From assembly GCF_013116745.1 (NCBI RefSeq), contig NZ_JABFOE010000001.1, positions 372,001 to 436,000 on the forward strand: 64,000 nucleotides of DNA. Reading direction: 5' to 3'. The position numbers and the translations under genes were made by a program. Of this stretch, positions 1 through 7,395 are shown piece after piece. Under the pieces are notes generated by a model. The model was given only the letters and a program-made list of their open reading frames with translations, ran no database searches and was not told the DNA's origin. How positions within the stretch are numbered: position 1 is the first letter of the stretch; every line of letters starts with the position of its first letter. This stretch comes from Arthrobacter sp. 260. Lineage in GTDB: Bacteria > Actinomycetota > Actinomycetes > Actinomycetales > Micrococcaceae.

Positions 1-28
1 CGGTAGACGGGTTCGCTAAGCTTCTGAA

Positions 29-520
29 ATGGCCCAATACCGAGATCCCGGCCCCATCGAGTTCGACGCGGTTATCCAGCGCTCTGCTGTCATCGGTTCG
101 GCAGCGTACGTCGAGTTCCCGCACAGCGTGCCGGAAACCTTCGGCGCAAGCGGCCGCGTGCCGGTGATGGCGGCGTTCGACGGCGTCGGCTACCGCGGCT
201 CGCTGGTCACCTACGGCGACGCGCACCTGTTGCTGGTGCGTTCCGATGTGCAGGAAGAAATCGGGAAAGCCGCCGGCGACACGGTGCGGGTGTCCCTCAC
301 TCTCGACACCAGTGAACGGGTAGTGGCCCTGGCCGACGACGTATCGGCGGCCCTCGTCGCGGGCGGCGAAGTGGATGCGTTCAGGGCACTGTCCTACTCC
401 CGCCAGCGCGAGTACGCCCTGTGGATCGCGGCGGCCAAACGGCCAGCGACCAGGGAGGCGCGCATCCAACGGACGGTACAGCGCCTTGCGGAGGGCAAGG
501 CCAACCAGAAGCCGGGTTAG
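29..520 (+). CDS. YdeI/OmpD-associated family protein (DUF1905 type)
   Basis: 163-residue soluble protein. The first ~95 residues look like the DUF1905 beta-barrel domain (FDAVIQRS near the start, later VRVSLTLD), and the C-terminal third has the helical YdeI/OmpD-associated signature (ALSYSRQREYALWIAAAK). Members of this family have no firmly known biochemical role; some are annotated as bacteriocin-protection proteins. It has no signal peptide or membrane segment. The gene converges on the YbdK-type ligase gene and their stop codons overlap within 517-520 (TTAG). The window opens only 28 bases upstream, so its promoter and possible operon partners are not visible. The family call is from recognition of both domains. 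Confidence 0.8.
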   Translation: MAQYRDPGPIEFDAVIQRSAVIGSAAYVEFPHSVPETFGASGRVPVMAAFDGVGYRGSLVTYGDAHLLLVRSDVQEEIGKAAGDTVRVSLTLDTSERVVALADDVSAALVAGGEVDAFRALSYSRQREYALWIAAAKRPATREARIQRTVQRLAEGKANQKPG

Positions 521-1617
521 CGTTCGGCGGTGAGGGTTTCGCTGTACAGGGCCAGCAGCGCAGCCATTCCGCCGCTCTCCATCGCCCTGCGCTGCCGTTC
601 AGCGCCCGTTCCGCGCTCCCAGACCGTCGCCAGGCCAGCGGCGATCCAGTCGGCGTCGCCCTCCTTGTCGACGGCGTCAGAGGTGTAGCCCAGCAACCGG
701 TCCATCTGCTCACGTGCAGGAATGAGATCGCCCGTGGTGAGGTCCACCAGGTCTCCGGCAAGCCCGTGGCGGGCGGCCTGCCACATGGCCGCATCGAGCA
801 ACTCCGGGTCCGGATCCAGGAACGGCAGTCCAGCCTCCGCTTCCCGGATGGCCGTGGATACCAGCCCCCGGACCAGGGCCGCCTGCAACACCGAATCCTG
901 TGCCTCCAGCTGGGCGTCGCCGGCCCGCACCTCGAGGGTGGGATACGTGTCGGAGAGCCGCGCCATCCAGGTCAGCACGCCGCGGTCGATGATGACGCCG
1001 GTGGCCACCAGGCGTTCAATCCGTCGTTCGTAATCGGCGGCATCGGCGAACACCGGGGGGCAGCCCTGCACCGGCCACCGGCGGTAGTGCACCACCCGCC
1101 AGCTGGCGAAGCCGCTGTCCCGGTCCAGCCAGAACGGAGAATTGGTGCTCAGAGCGGTGATGACCGGGAGCCAGGGCCGGATCCGGTTCAGTGCCTGCAC
1201 CCCGGTTTCCTTGTCCGGGATGCCCACGTGCACATGCAGGCCGTTTACGAACTGGTCAGCGACAATCCCGCGGGCGCTCGCGCGGAGCTCGTGGTAGCGC
1301 TGCTTGTCGGTCAGCGTGGGGTATGCGGATTCGATCCGCGGGGCTGTCGCCGACCCGCTGGCGCGCACCCCGGCCTTCCGGGCCGCCGCGGAGATCCGCC
1401 GCCGGAAATGCAGCAAGGATTCCTCGGCCTCGGTGAGGGTGGCGCAGACCGGCGTCGCGGTTTCCAGCTGGCAGCTCAGGAGCTCGCGCTGGATGTCGTC
1501 GGCCTCGATCGTCGACGACTGCTCCAGTAACGCCTGCACCTCGTTGGCCTTATAGACGGGCAATCCCGACGTCGGGTCCAGCAGGAGGTACTCTTCTTCA
1601 ATCCCCAGCGTTGTCAT
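517..1617 (-). CDS. Carboxylate-amine ligase, glutamate-cysteine ligase 2 family (YbdK type)
   Basis: 366-residue cytosolic ATP-grasp-like ligase of the GCS2 family. YbdK relatives have weak glutamate-cysteine ligase activity; the real substrate here is unknown. Visible signatures are GIEEEYLL at residues 5-12, GLHVHVGI at about 126-133 (nucleotide/metal-binding strand) and NSPFW near 159, and the length is typical. An open frame continues upstream to 2304, but it runs over the divergent fluoride operon and has no family similarity; the ATG at 1617 leads directly into the conserved N-terminus. It is divergent from the fluoride operon, sharing its upstream region, and convergent with the YdeI-like gene. 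Confidence 0.9.
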   Translation of the reverse strand: MTTLGIEEEYLLLDPTSGLPVYKANEVQALLEQSSTIEADDIQRELLSCQLETATPVCATLTEAEESLLHFRRRISAAARKAGVRASGSATAPRIESAYPTLTDKQRYHELRASARGIVADQFVNGLHVHVGIPDKETGVQALNRIRPWLPVITALSTNSPFWLDRDSGFASWRVVHYRRWPVQGCPPVFADAADYERRIERLVATGVIIDRGVLTWMARLSDTYPTLEVRAGDAQLEAQDSVLQAALVRGLVSTAIREAEAGLPFLDPDPELLDAAMWQAARHGLAGDLVDLTTGDLIPAREQMDRLLGYTSDAVDKEGDADWIAAGLATVWERGTGAERQRRAMESGGMAALLALYSETLTAER

Positions 1618-1711
1618 GTAGTGATCATTGCATTTGTTGGCCGGTCGATAATACTGTGACGCGCTGCGGCCCCCGGGGATCCGGTGGACCAATCCGATAT
1701 AGTCGAGGCAA

Positions 1712-1768
1712 CGGCGATGGATCCCGCCTGGGCACTGCCCGAACCGCCACCAGGGCTGATGGTTCCTG
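1712..1768 (+). ncRNA. Fluoride riboswitch (crcB motif) aptamer
   Basis: The segment has the hallmark layout of fluoride aptamers: GGCGATG (1713-1719), CCGCC (1724-1728), ACTGCCC (1734-1740) and GGGCTGATGG (1753-1762). Pseudoknot strands GGCG 1713-1716 and CGCC 1725-1728 are complementary. P2 is GCCC 1737-1740 with GGGC 1753-1756. P1 is 1720-1724 with 1761-1765, with one U-U mismatch. The blocks CTGCCC...GGGCTGATGG match the Thermotoga aptamer as I remember it. Two fluoride-channel genes lie downstream, which is the expected regulon. Fluoride binding should turn expression on. Confidence 0.93.
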
Positions 1769-1791
1769 CCTTGACACTCACAAGAGGCAGG
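1765..1791 (+). promoter_or_regulatory. Riboswitch expression platform: RBS-sequestering hairpin
   Basis: CCTGCC (1765-1770) is perfectly complementary to GGCAGG (1786-1791), extended by T1771-A1785. The right arm contains the ribosome-binding site AGAGGCAGG of the GTG start at 1798. The left arm begins inside the 3' strand of aptamer P1 (1761-1765), so aptamer folding and RBS sequestration compete. This points to translational control, with the site exposed when fluoride is bound. The mechanism is inferred from base pairing only. Confidence 0.75.
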
Positions 1792-1797
1792 TGCACC

Positions 1798-2289
1798 GTG
1801 TCCACAGAGAATTCCGTTCGAGGCCCCCTCCTGGTCGGGGTGATGCCGGGGCAGGACCGGGCGGTTCTTGACACCGCCATCACCCTGGCGCAGGCCCTGC
1901 ACACCACTATCGCCTTCGTCTACGTCGATCCCGCCGGGTTCCGGGTGCAGGAGCCCGACGGCGGGGAGCGCTTCGCCTCGATTGACCCCGACGTCGAGGA
2001 CGACGACTCCCGGTCGGCTCACCTCAAATCCCTGATCAGCGCCGGGCTCGCCGACTCCGGGATTGGGTGGAGCTACCGGCTGGTCCGCGGCGAGGCCGCG
2101 GATGAGCTTGCCCAGGCGGCTAAGGCGGCCAGGGCATTCATGATCGTTGTGGGAGCGCGGCGGCAGACCGTGGCACGCCGCATGGAGAATCTCCTCACCG
2201 GGTCGGTGGCCGCCCACCTCGCGCATCATCAGCCGACGCCCGTCCTGGTGGTGCCCGCTGCCTCCTCCCGGGCGCGGGGCGGGCGCTGA
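1798..2289 (+). CDS. Universal stress protein, first gene of the fluoride operon
   Basis: 163-residue single-domain UspA-type protein. It begins with the alpha/beta strand LLVGVMPG and ends with the ATP-binding type signature GARRQTVARRMENLLTGSVA followed by PVLVVP, fitting the G-x2-x-G-x9-G-S/T pattern loosely (GAR...TGS). The frame is open from 1684, but that stretch is the riboswitch; the GTG at 1798 has a good Shine-Dalgarno sequence (AGAGGCAGG, 6-nt spacing) that is itself in the switch hairpin, so I chose it. It overlaps the first crcB gene by one base (TGATG). The role is probably stress protection during fluoride exposure, inferred only from position. Confidence 0.87.
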   Translation: MSTENSVRGPLLVGVMPGQDRAVLDTAITLAQALHTTIAFVYVDPAGFRVQEPDGGERFASIDPDVEDDDSRSAHLKSLISAGLADSGIGWSYRLVRGEAADELAQAAKAARAFMIVVGARRQTVARRMENLLTGSVAAHLAHHQPTPVLVVPAASSRARGGR

Positions 2290-2786
2290 TGGCATCGCAT
2301 CCAACCGTTTCCAGTGCGACGACGCCGACGCCGGCCGAGCGGCGTCCCCACTGGCGGCCGGGCCTCATTCTCCTCGTCTTCGTCGGAGGAATGGCGGGAA
2401 CCCTGTGCAGGTACTGGCTGGAGGGGGTCGTCCCCAGGCCGTTGGGACTCCCGGTGCCCACCCTGGCCATCAACCTTCTCGGGGCCTTCCTGCTGGGCCT
2501 GTTGCTGGAAGCGCTCCTGCGTGCTGGACCGGACCAAGGGAAACTCCGGTCCGCCCGACTGCTCCTCGGCACCGGGCTGCTCGGCGGTTTCACCACCTAC
2601 AGCACGTTCGCGGTCGAGGCGGTCGCTTTGGGGATCGACGGCGATGCCGGGTGGGCGGCCCTGTATGTAGTCATCAGCCTGATCGGCGGGGTCCTGTTGA
2701 GCTTTGCGGGGATCGCCCTGGCGTCAGCCCTGCACCGGCGCGGCGCGGGCCGGCCGCGCTCCGGCGAGGGCGGAGTTACCCGATGA
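2289..2786 (+). CDS. crcB: Fluoride efflux channel subunit CrcB/Fluc (first paralogue)
   Basis: 165-residue membrane protein with four hydrophobic helices, exporting fluoride passively through a dual-topology channel. Signatures are INLLGAFLLG at residues 61-70 (conserved pore Asn) and GGFTTYSTF at 99-107 (Phe box and TTxST sodium-site break). The ~25-residue polar N-terminal extension is longer than in most Fluc proteins. It starts within the stop of the stress-protein gene and overlaps the next gene by 4 bases (ATGA), so it is translated with both. Actinobacteria and many Firmicutes encode two unequal subunits that assemble as a heterodimer; the adjacent second copy fits this. Confidence 0.95.
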   Translation: MASHPTVSSATTPTPAERRPHWRPGLILLVFVGGMAGTLCRYWLEGVVPRPLGLPVPTLAINLLGAFLLGLLLEALLRAGPDQGKLRSARLLLGTGLLGGFTTYSTFAVEAVALGIDGDAGWAALYVVISLIGGVLLSFAGIALASALHRRGAGRPRSGEGGVTR

Positions 2787-3169
2787 GTGTGCTTCTGGTA
2801 CTGCTGGTGGGTGCGGCTGGAGGGTTGGGGGCGGTGACCCGATTCATGCTCGACGGCGTGGTGAGGTCACGGTTCCGGACAGCCATCCCGTGGGGGACCG
2901 TGGCGATCAACGTGGTCGGTTCGGGGCTGCTCGGGCTCCTGGCCGGGCTGGGCCTGGCGGGCGGCATCCCGCCCGCTACCGAGGTGATTGCCGGCGTCGG
3001 ATTCCTGGGCGGGTTCACCACGTTCAGCACCGCCAGCGTGGAAACCGTGAGGCTGCTGCAGAGCGGACGGGTGGGTCGTGGCCTGATTAATGCGGTGGGT
3101 ACCGCCGCCCTGGCGCTTCTCGCCGCCGGGGCCGGGGTCGCCGTCGGAACCCTCCTCGCCGCTGCCTGA
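2783..3169 (+). CDS. crcB: Fluoride efflux channel subunit CrcB/Fluc (second paralogue)
   Basis: 128-residue, four-helix Fluc subunit starting at ATG 2783, which overlaps the previous stop (ATGA). Signatures are AINVVGSGLLG at residues 41-51 and GGFTTFSTAS at 76-85. It lacks the N-terminal extension of its neighbour and the two sequences differ strongly, which is typical of heterodimeric Fluc pairs in which the subunits insert in opposite orientations. The longer open frame upstream of 2783 is a shadow of the first crcB. It ends 18 bases from the stop of the convergent mntR gene. It should be controlled by the fluoride riboswitch through the whole operon. Confidence 0.95.
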   Translation: MSVLLVLLVGAAGGLGAVTRFMLDGVVRSRFRTAIPWGTVAINVVGSGLLGLLAGLGLAGGIPPATEVIAGVGFLGGFTTFSTASVETVRLLQSGRVGRGLINAVGTAALALLAAGAGVAVGTLLAAA

Positions 3170-3187
3170 CGCACTGTCCCTGGGCTA

Positions 3188-3925
3188 CTACCGGGCGGGT
3201 TCTGGAAGCCTGCAGCCGGTGTGGGTTCCGTCCGTCTCGATCCAGAGGGCCTGGGTCAGCTCCTCGCCGAAGTCGTAGGTCCTCGCGTCGGCTGTCCCAC
3301 CCACGGCAACCACCAGGGGGCCACCGAAGGGTTTACGCTCCACCACGCGGACCGGTGTGTCCAGGTCGATGGATTCCGAGGCGAGGAACCGCAGCAGGTC
3401 TGGGTTCGCGTCGCTGATCCGCGTGATCCGTCCGGGGTGGCCGTCGTCGAGATCCTGTAGCAGGTGAGCGGCAGGCAGGGTGATTCTTCCGTCAGCGGTG
3501 GGAATGGGATCCCCATGCGGGTCACGGGTGGGATGGGAGAGTTTCCGGTCCAGCCGTTCGATGAAGGTGTCGGAGACCGTGTGCTCGAGCAGCTCGGCCT
3601 CGTCATGTACCTCGTCCCAGCTGTAGCCCAGCTCGCTGACCAAAAAGGTTTCCAGGAGCCGGTGCCGGCGCACCATCGCCAGGGCCAGCTGCCGCCCGTC
3701 ACCCGTCAGCTCCACCGCGCCGTAGGGCTCGTGGTGGGCAAGGCCCAGATCCCTGAGCTTGCGCACCATCTCCGAGACGGAGGAGTTGGCCACCGACAAT
3801 CGGGCGGCCAGCTGTGAGGCGGTGACTGGGCGATTGTGCCATTCAGTGAACGAGTAGATGACCTTTACATAGTCCTGCACGCTGGAGGACCCGGCGCTCA
3901 GGGTGGCGGCGGTGCGTTTGGCCAT
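3188..3925 (-). CDS. mntR: DtxR/MntR-family metal-dependent transcriptional repressor
   Basis: 245-residue repressor. Residues ~15-75 form the winged helix-turn-helix (TASQLAARLSVANSSVSEMV recognition helix), followed by a metal-binding dimerisation region (MVRRHRLLETFL, then DEVHDEAELLEHTVSD) with the His/Glu/Asp ligands of the DtxR family, and a C-terminal SH3-like FeoA domain (about residues 165-240). It is the last gene of the metal ABC operon, only 3 bases after the permease gene. Location favours a manganese sensor that represses this importer when the cell is replete; iron sensing (IdeR) is less likely but cannot be excluded. Candidate binding sites lie before the operon at 6566-6602. 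Confidence 0.88.
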   Translation of the reverse strand: MAKRTAATLSAGSSSVQDYVKVIYSFTEWHNRPVTASQLAARLSVANSSVSEMVRKLRDLGLAHHEPYGAVELTGDGRQLALAMVRRHRLLETFLVSELGYSWDEVHDEAELLEHTVSDTFIERLDRKLSHPTRDPHGDPIPTADGRITLPAAHLLQDLDDGHPGRITRISDANPDLLRFLASESIDLDTPVRVVERKPFGGPLVVAVGGTADARTYDFGEELTQALWIETDGTHTGCRLPEPAR

Positions 3926-3928
3926 GGG

Positions 3929-4846
3929 TCAGGCCCTTCCTGTCGGTTGCAGACTGGCCGGTTTCCCGACGTCGTCCGGCGGGGTGGTCCGGCGCAGCCG
4001 ACGCCGGGTGACGGCCTGCCAGATGATCCCCGTCCGGCGGGCAAATAGGTAGACGAGCACAAAGACGAGCGACTGGGACAGGACCACTGCCGCGCCCGTC
4101 GAGATATCCAGGTAGTAGCTGGCGTAGATTCCGGCCACCGACGCCACAGTGGTGATGCTCGCGGCGAGGATCAGCATCAGGTCGAAGCTGCGGGTCAGCA
4201 GGAACGCCGTCGCCCCGGGGGTGATGAGCATGGCCACCACCAGGATGATGCCGACCGCCTGCAGCCCGACGACGACGCTGAGCGCCATCAGGCCCAGCAG
4301 GAGTGTGGACAGCGCCCGGGTGTTCAGCCCGATCACGTGGGCGTGGGTGCGGTCAAAGGCGAACAGGGTCAGGTCCCGGCGTTTGTACAACACGACGGCG
4401 AGGGTCAGCGCGCCGAGGATGACCACCTGCCAGAGTTCACCGTCTGTCACACCCAGGACGTTGCCGAAGAGGATATGCATGAGGTCCACCTGGGACGGGG
4501 TCCGGGACACGATCGCCAGCCCGACCGCGAACAATCCGGTGAAGACGACGCCGATCACCGTGTCCGACTTCAGCTTGGTCGTCGATTTCACCACACCGAT
4601 CAGGGCGACGGCTCCCGCACCGAAGACGAACGCGCCGATCGAGAACGGGATCCCGATGATGTAGGCCAGGGCGACCCCCGGCAGGACGGCGTGCGAGACG
4701 GCGTCGCCCATCAGCGACCAGCCCATCAGGATCAGCCAGCAGGAGAGCACCGACGCGACTACCGCCGCGCACACCGTGACCACCAGGGCGCGGGTGAGAA
4801 AGCCATACTGCAACGGCTCGGTCAGGAAGGACAGGAATTCCATCAC
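3929..4846 (-). CDS. mntB: Metal (manganese-type) ABC transporter permease
   Basis: 305-residue integral membrane protein of the ABC-3 family (ZnuB/MntB/SitC-like) with about eight to nine hydrophobic helices. Typical elements are SHAVLPGVALAYIIGIPF near residue 50 and VVGLQAVGIILVVAMLITPG in the conserved cytoplasmic coupling region. It forms the transmembrane channel with the ATPase encoded just upstream; the start overlaps that gene's stop by 4 bases. The polar tail after the last helix (ARRTGIIWQAVTRRR onward) is cytosolic. Manganese rather than zinc specificity is inferred from the mntR neighbour and from the separate zinc system at 25.9-28.6 kb. Confidence 0.88.
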   Translation of the reverse strand: MMEFLSFLTEPLQYGFLTRALVVTVCAAVVASVLSCWLILMGWSLMGDAVSHAVLPGVALAYIIGIPFSIGAFVFGAGAVALIGVVKSTTKLKSDTVIGVVFTGLFAVGLAIVSRTPSQVDLMHILFGNVLGVTDGELWQVVILGALTLAVVLYKRRDLTLFAFDRTHAHVIGLNTRALSTLLLGLMALSVVVGLQAVGIILVVAMLITPGATAFLLTRSFDLMLILAASITTVASVAGIYASYYLDISTGAAVVLSQSLVFVLVYLFARRTGIIWQAVTRRRLRRTTPPDDVGKPASLQPTGRA

Positions 4847-5670
4847 TGCTCCTGGTTTTGCTCGGCGGCCGGGGCGGGACGGCGCGGGTCGGGCCCGGCC
4901 GCGGGAAGCGGCCCGAACGCGAGGGCCAGCTTTTCGTGGGTCAGCACCTCGGCGGGGGGGCCATGGGCAAGGACCCGGTTATGCAGGAGTACCGCCTCGT
5001 CGCAGAGCTCGGGGATCCCCGCGAGGTCGTGGGTGGAGATCAGCGCCGTCCGTCCCTCGTCCCGGAGCTCCTGGAGCAGGCTGATCAACGTGGCTTCGCT
5101 GGACTTGTCCACCCCGGCGAACGGCTCATCCAGGAGGAGCAGCTGGGCGTCCTGGGCGATGCTCCGGGCGACGAACGCACGCTTTTTCTGCCCGCCGGAA
5201 AGCTCACCGATCTGCCGTCCCCGCTGGGCGGTCAGCCCCACCCGGTCCAGTGCCTCGTCGACAGCGTCCCGGTCGGCACGGCTGGCGCGGCGGGACGGCC
5301 CCATCCGCCCGTACCGGCCCATCAGGACCACGTCCTGTACCGAAAGGGGGAAGGTCCAGTCAACATCCTCCGACTGGGGGACATAGGCCACCAGGTTGGT
5401 GCGCCGCGCGGTGCGGTGATCCTTGCCGAACAGAGCCACCGTTCCCACGGAGGGCTGGACCAGGCCCATCAGGCACTTGAAGAGTGTTGACTTGCCTGAG
5501 CCGTTGACACCGATCAGACCGCAGATTCTGGCCCGCTCGACAGTCAGATCGACGTCGATCAGCGCCCGTACCTCGTTGTAGCTCACACTGAGTCCGGACA
5601 CGGAGAGGGCGGCCACCCGGTCATGGTCACCGGGCGCCGGCGCGGGATGTGTGGGGGCGTACCAGCTCAT
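4843..5670 (-). CDS. mntA: Metal (manganese-type) ABC transporter ATP-binding protein
   Basis: 275-residue ABC ATPase. Walker A is GVNGSGKST, the Q-loop is VPQSEDVDWTFP (the DWxFP pattern is common in Mn-type importers), the signature is LSGGQKKR, Walker B is LLLLDEPFAG and the H-loop is STHD. About 20 extra residues precede the first beta strand. It hydrolyses ATP to drive uptake through the permease encoded next. Both ends overlap neighbouring genes by 4 bases (5667-5670 and 4843-4846), so substrate-binding protein, ATPase, permease and repressor form one transcription unit. The C-terminal tail is Ala/Pro-rich and probably unstructured. Confidence 0.88.
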   Translation of the reverse strand: MSWYAPTHPAPAPGDHDRVAALSVSGLSVSYNEVRALIDVDLTVERARICGLIGVNGSGKSTLFKCLMGLVQPSVGTVALFGKDHRTARRTNLVAYVPQSEDVDWTFPLSVQDVVLMGRYGRMGPSRRASRADRDAVDEALDRVGLTAQRGRQIGELSGGQKKRAFVARSIAQDAQLLLLDEPFAGVDKSSEATLISLLQELRDEGRTALISTHDLAGIPELCDEAVLLHNRVLAHGPPAEVLTHEKLALAFGPLPAAGPDPRRPAPAAEQNQEQ

Positions 5671-6575
5671 GGGGCGAGTCCTTCGGTGATCAGGGCAATG
5701 TCGTAGCGCAGGAGGTCGAGGAAGGTGGGTACCGGGCCGTCCGGTCCCGAGAGCGAATCGACATACAGGGGCTCCGACAGGTCCGCCCCGGTGGCCAGCG
5801 CCACCTGTTCCTGCGCTGAGGGGTTCACCGTCGATTCGCAGAACACCGTGGGCACCTCGTTGGCCTCGACGAAACCGATAACCTCCTTGATCTGCCGGGG
5901 AGTGCCCTCGGCGTCGGAGTTGACCGGCCAGATGAACGCCTCGTCGAGACCCGCGTCCCGCGCCAGGTAGGAGAAGGCGCCCTCGCAGGTAACCAGGGCG
6001 GGTGTGCCGCCGTCGGCGAACGCAGCTTCAAGATCGTCGAGCATTCCCTGCAGCTCGGCCTTGATCCGCCCACCGTTCGCCTCGAAGTCCCCGGCGTGGG
6101 CGGGATCGAGGTCGGTGAGCGCCGCAACGATGTTGTCCACATAGGTCTGTGCGGCGCGGGGCGACATCCAGGCGTGCGGGTTGGCCAGCCCACTGTAGTT
6201 GCCGGACCGGATATCGACCGGTTCCACGCCCTCGGACAGCACGGCGTGTGGAGCGTCAACGGAGAGTAGGAACCGCTCGAACCACCGTTCAAGACCGAGG
6301 CCGTTGTCCAGGATCAGGTCGGCATCCTGCGCATTCACGAGGTCCGAAGGGGTGGGATCGTAGCCGTGGATCTCCGCGCCGACCTTGGTGATGGACTCGA
6401 CCCGGACGTGCCCTCCACCGACCTGGTCGGCGAGATCGGCGAGAACGGTAAAGGTGGTCAGCACCATGGGGCGTTCATCGTCGCCGGCCGGCCGCGCCTG
6501 GGCCGCCGGACTGGCGCCACAGCCAGCGACCGCCAGCAGCGTCGCCAGCACCAGCGGAAGACAATATTTCGGCAT
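5667..6575 (-). CDS. mntC: Metal ABC transporter substrate-binding lipoprotein (manganese/zinc family A-1)
   Basis: 302-residue surface lipoprotein. A short signal peptide ends at the lipobox LAVAGC (Cys19). The mature part is a cluster A-1 (ZnuA/PsaA-type) binding protein: IHGYDPTPSD (first ligand His), NPHAWMSPR (second His), a Glu in the FCESTVNPS segment and an Asp near the C-terminus (YVDSLS). It lacks the His-rich loop seen in the zinc-binding protein at 25890, supporting manganese. The ATG sits inside an operator-like palindrome and has no good Shine-Dalgarno sequence; TAGATT lies 5 nt upstream, so a leaderless or nearly leaderless mRNA is possible. First gene of the operon. Confidence 0.88.
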   Translation of the reverse strand: MPKYCLPLVLATLLAVAGCGASPAAQARPAGDDERPMVLTTFTVLADLADQVGGGHVRVESITKVGAEIHGYDPTPSDLVNAQDADLILDNGLGLERWFERFLLSVDAPHAVLSEGVEPVDIRSGNYSGLANPHAWMSPRAAQTYVDNIVAALTDLDPAHAGDFEANGGRIKAELQGMLDDLEAAFADGGTPALVTCEGAFSYLARDAGLDEAFIWPVNSDAEGTPRQIKEVIGFVEANEVPTVFCESTVNPSAQEQVALATGADLSEPLYVDSLSGPDGPVPTFLDLLRYDIALITEGLAP

Positions 6576-6602
6576 ACCTAAATCTAACTCATAGGCATGC
6601 CT
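6566..6602 (-). promoter_or_regulatory. Two palindromic DtxR/MntR-like operator candidates
   Basis: Site 1 (6566-6583) reads ATTTCGGCATACCTAAAT, with 7 of 9 symmetric pairs matched; it covers the start codon of the substrate-binding protein. Site 2 (6593-6602) is the perfect palindrome AGGCATGCCT. Both share the GGCATRCCT core and have A/T flanks, resembling DtxR-family boxes. They precede an operon that encodes its own DtxR-type repressor, so autoregulation by metal is likely. Binding itself is inferred. Confidence 0.6.
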
Positions 6603-6623
6603 TAACAGTAGTAAAAGGTCCGA

Positions 6624-7388
6624 TCAGTTGCGGGCTGCCCGCCAGGAATGGGTGAAGTAGGGCAGGTCCACCGCTGCGTCGGAGTCAAACCCCAGATGCT
6701 CGTGCAGGTACCAGTCCAGATTGGTCTCCACCTTGAGGCGGATGGCAGGGCTGGCGCGACGATAGTAGCTGCGGGACTTTGCCAGTTCAACGATGTCGGA
6801 CGTGCCCAACTGCTGGTTCCACCGGGTTGTCAGGTGCTCGGCCACCCCGAACCCGGGGCCGATCCCCGGCCGGTACTCGGGGGTATACACATCCCCGGCA
6901 TGCATGATGCGGCTGAGCCGGTGTACCCAGGGGACCGACACGTCGAGCTGGTTCCAGAGCAGGGCGATCCGGCCGCCGGGAACCAGGATGCGGGCCACTT
7001 CCGCCGATGCCGCGACCGGATCCAGCCAGTGCCAGGCCTGTGCGATCGTCACAAGGTCGGTGGAGGCGGCGGCGAGGCCGGTCGACTCGGCGGTCCCCAC
7101 CACAGTGGTGACCTGGGGGAGCTTCGCGCTGAGCACCCCCAGCATGTCGCTGGACGGGTCGACGGCGGTCACCCGGAGCCCGCGCTTCACCAGCTCGGCG
7201 GTGAAGAGGCCGGTACCCGCTCCCAGATCGACTGCGGCTCCCGCACCGTCCGGCACCGACCAGTCGACGCTTTCGGACGGATACCCGGGTCTGACCCGGT
7301 CATACTGTTCGCCGCCGGCGAGATAGCCACCCGCGAGATGGACTCGTCGGTTCTGGTGCAGGCGCGGGCCGCCGCGGGGCATGGTCAT
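6624..7388 (-). CDS. Class I SAM-dependent methyltransferase
   Basis: 254-residue cytosolic methyltransferase. Motif I is AVDLGAGTGLFTAEL, followed by the acidic strand end VTAVDPSSDML and motif IV-like VTIAQAWHWLDP; the C-terminal part carries helices typical of the UbiE/Methyltransf_11 group. The substrate cannot be told from sequence. The start at ATG 7388 has AGGA about 7 nt upstream and leaves 7 bases after the stop of hisN; the open frame continues upstream antisense-free but over hisN and lacks family similarity. Translation coupling with hisN is likely. An ATG two codons later (7382) is an alternative. Confidence 0.85.
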   Translation of the reverse strand: MTMPRGGPRLHQNRRVHLAGGYLAGGEQYDRVRPGYPSESVDWSVPDGAGAAVDLGAGTGLFTAELVKRGLRVTAVDPSSDMLGVLSAKLPQVTTVVGTAESTGLAAASTDLVTIAQAWHWLDPVAASAEVARILVPGGRIALLWNQLDVSVPWVHRLSRIMHAGDVYTPEYRPGIGPGFGVAEHLTTRWNQQLGTSDIVELAKSRSYYRRASPAIRLKVETNLDWYLHEHLGFDSDAAVDLPYFTHSWRAARN

Positions 7389-7395
7389 CGGATTC

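Noticed and set aside
421-1530. Long plus-strand open frame opposite the YbdK-type gene
   Set aside because: It is the antisense shadow of a well-supported gene in GC-rich DNA; the translation is Arg/Gly/Pro-rich with no recognisable domain and no ribosome site.
1618-2304. Upstream extension of the YbdK-type gene
   Set aside because: It runs antisense through the fluoride operon and shows no similarity to the family; ATG 1617 starts the conserved N-terminus directly.
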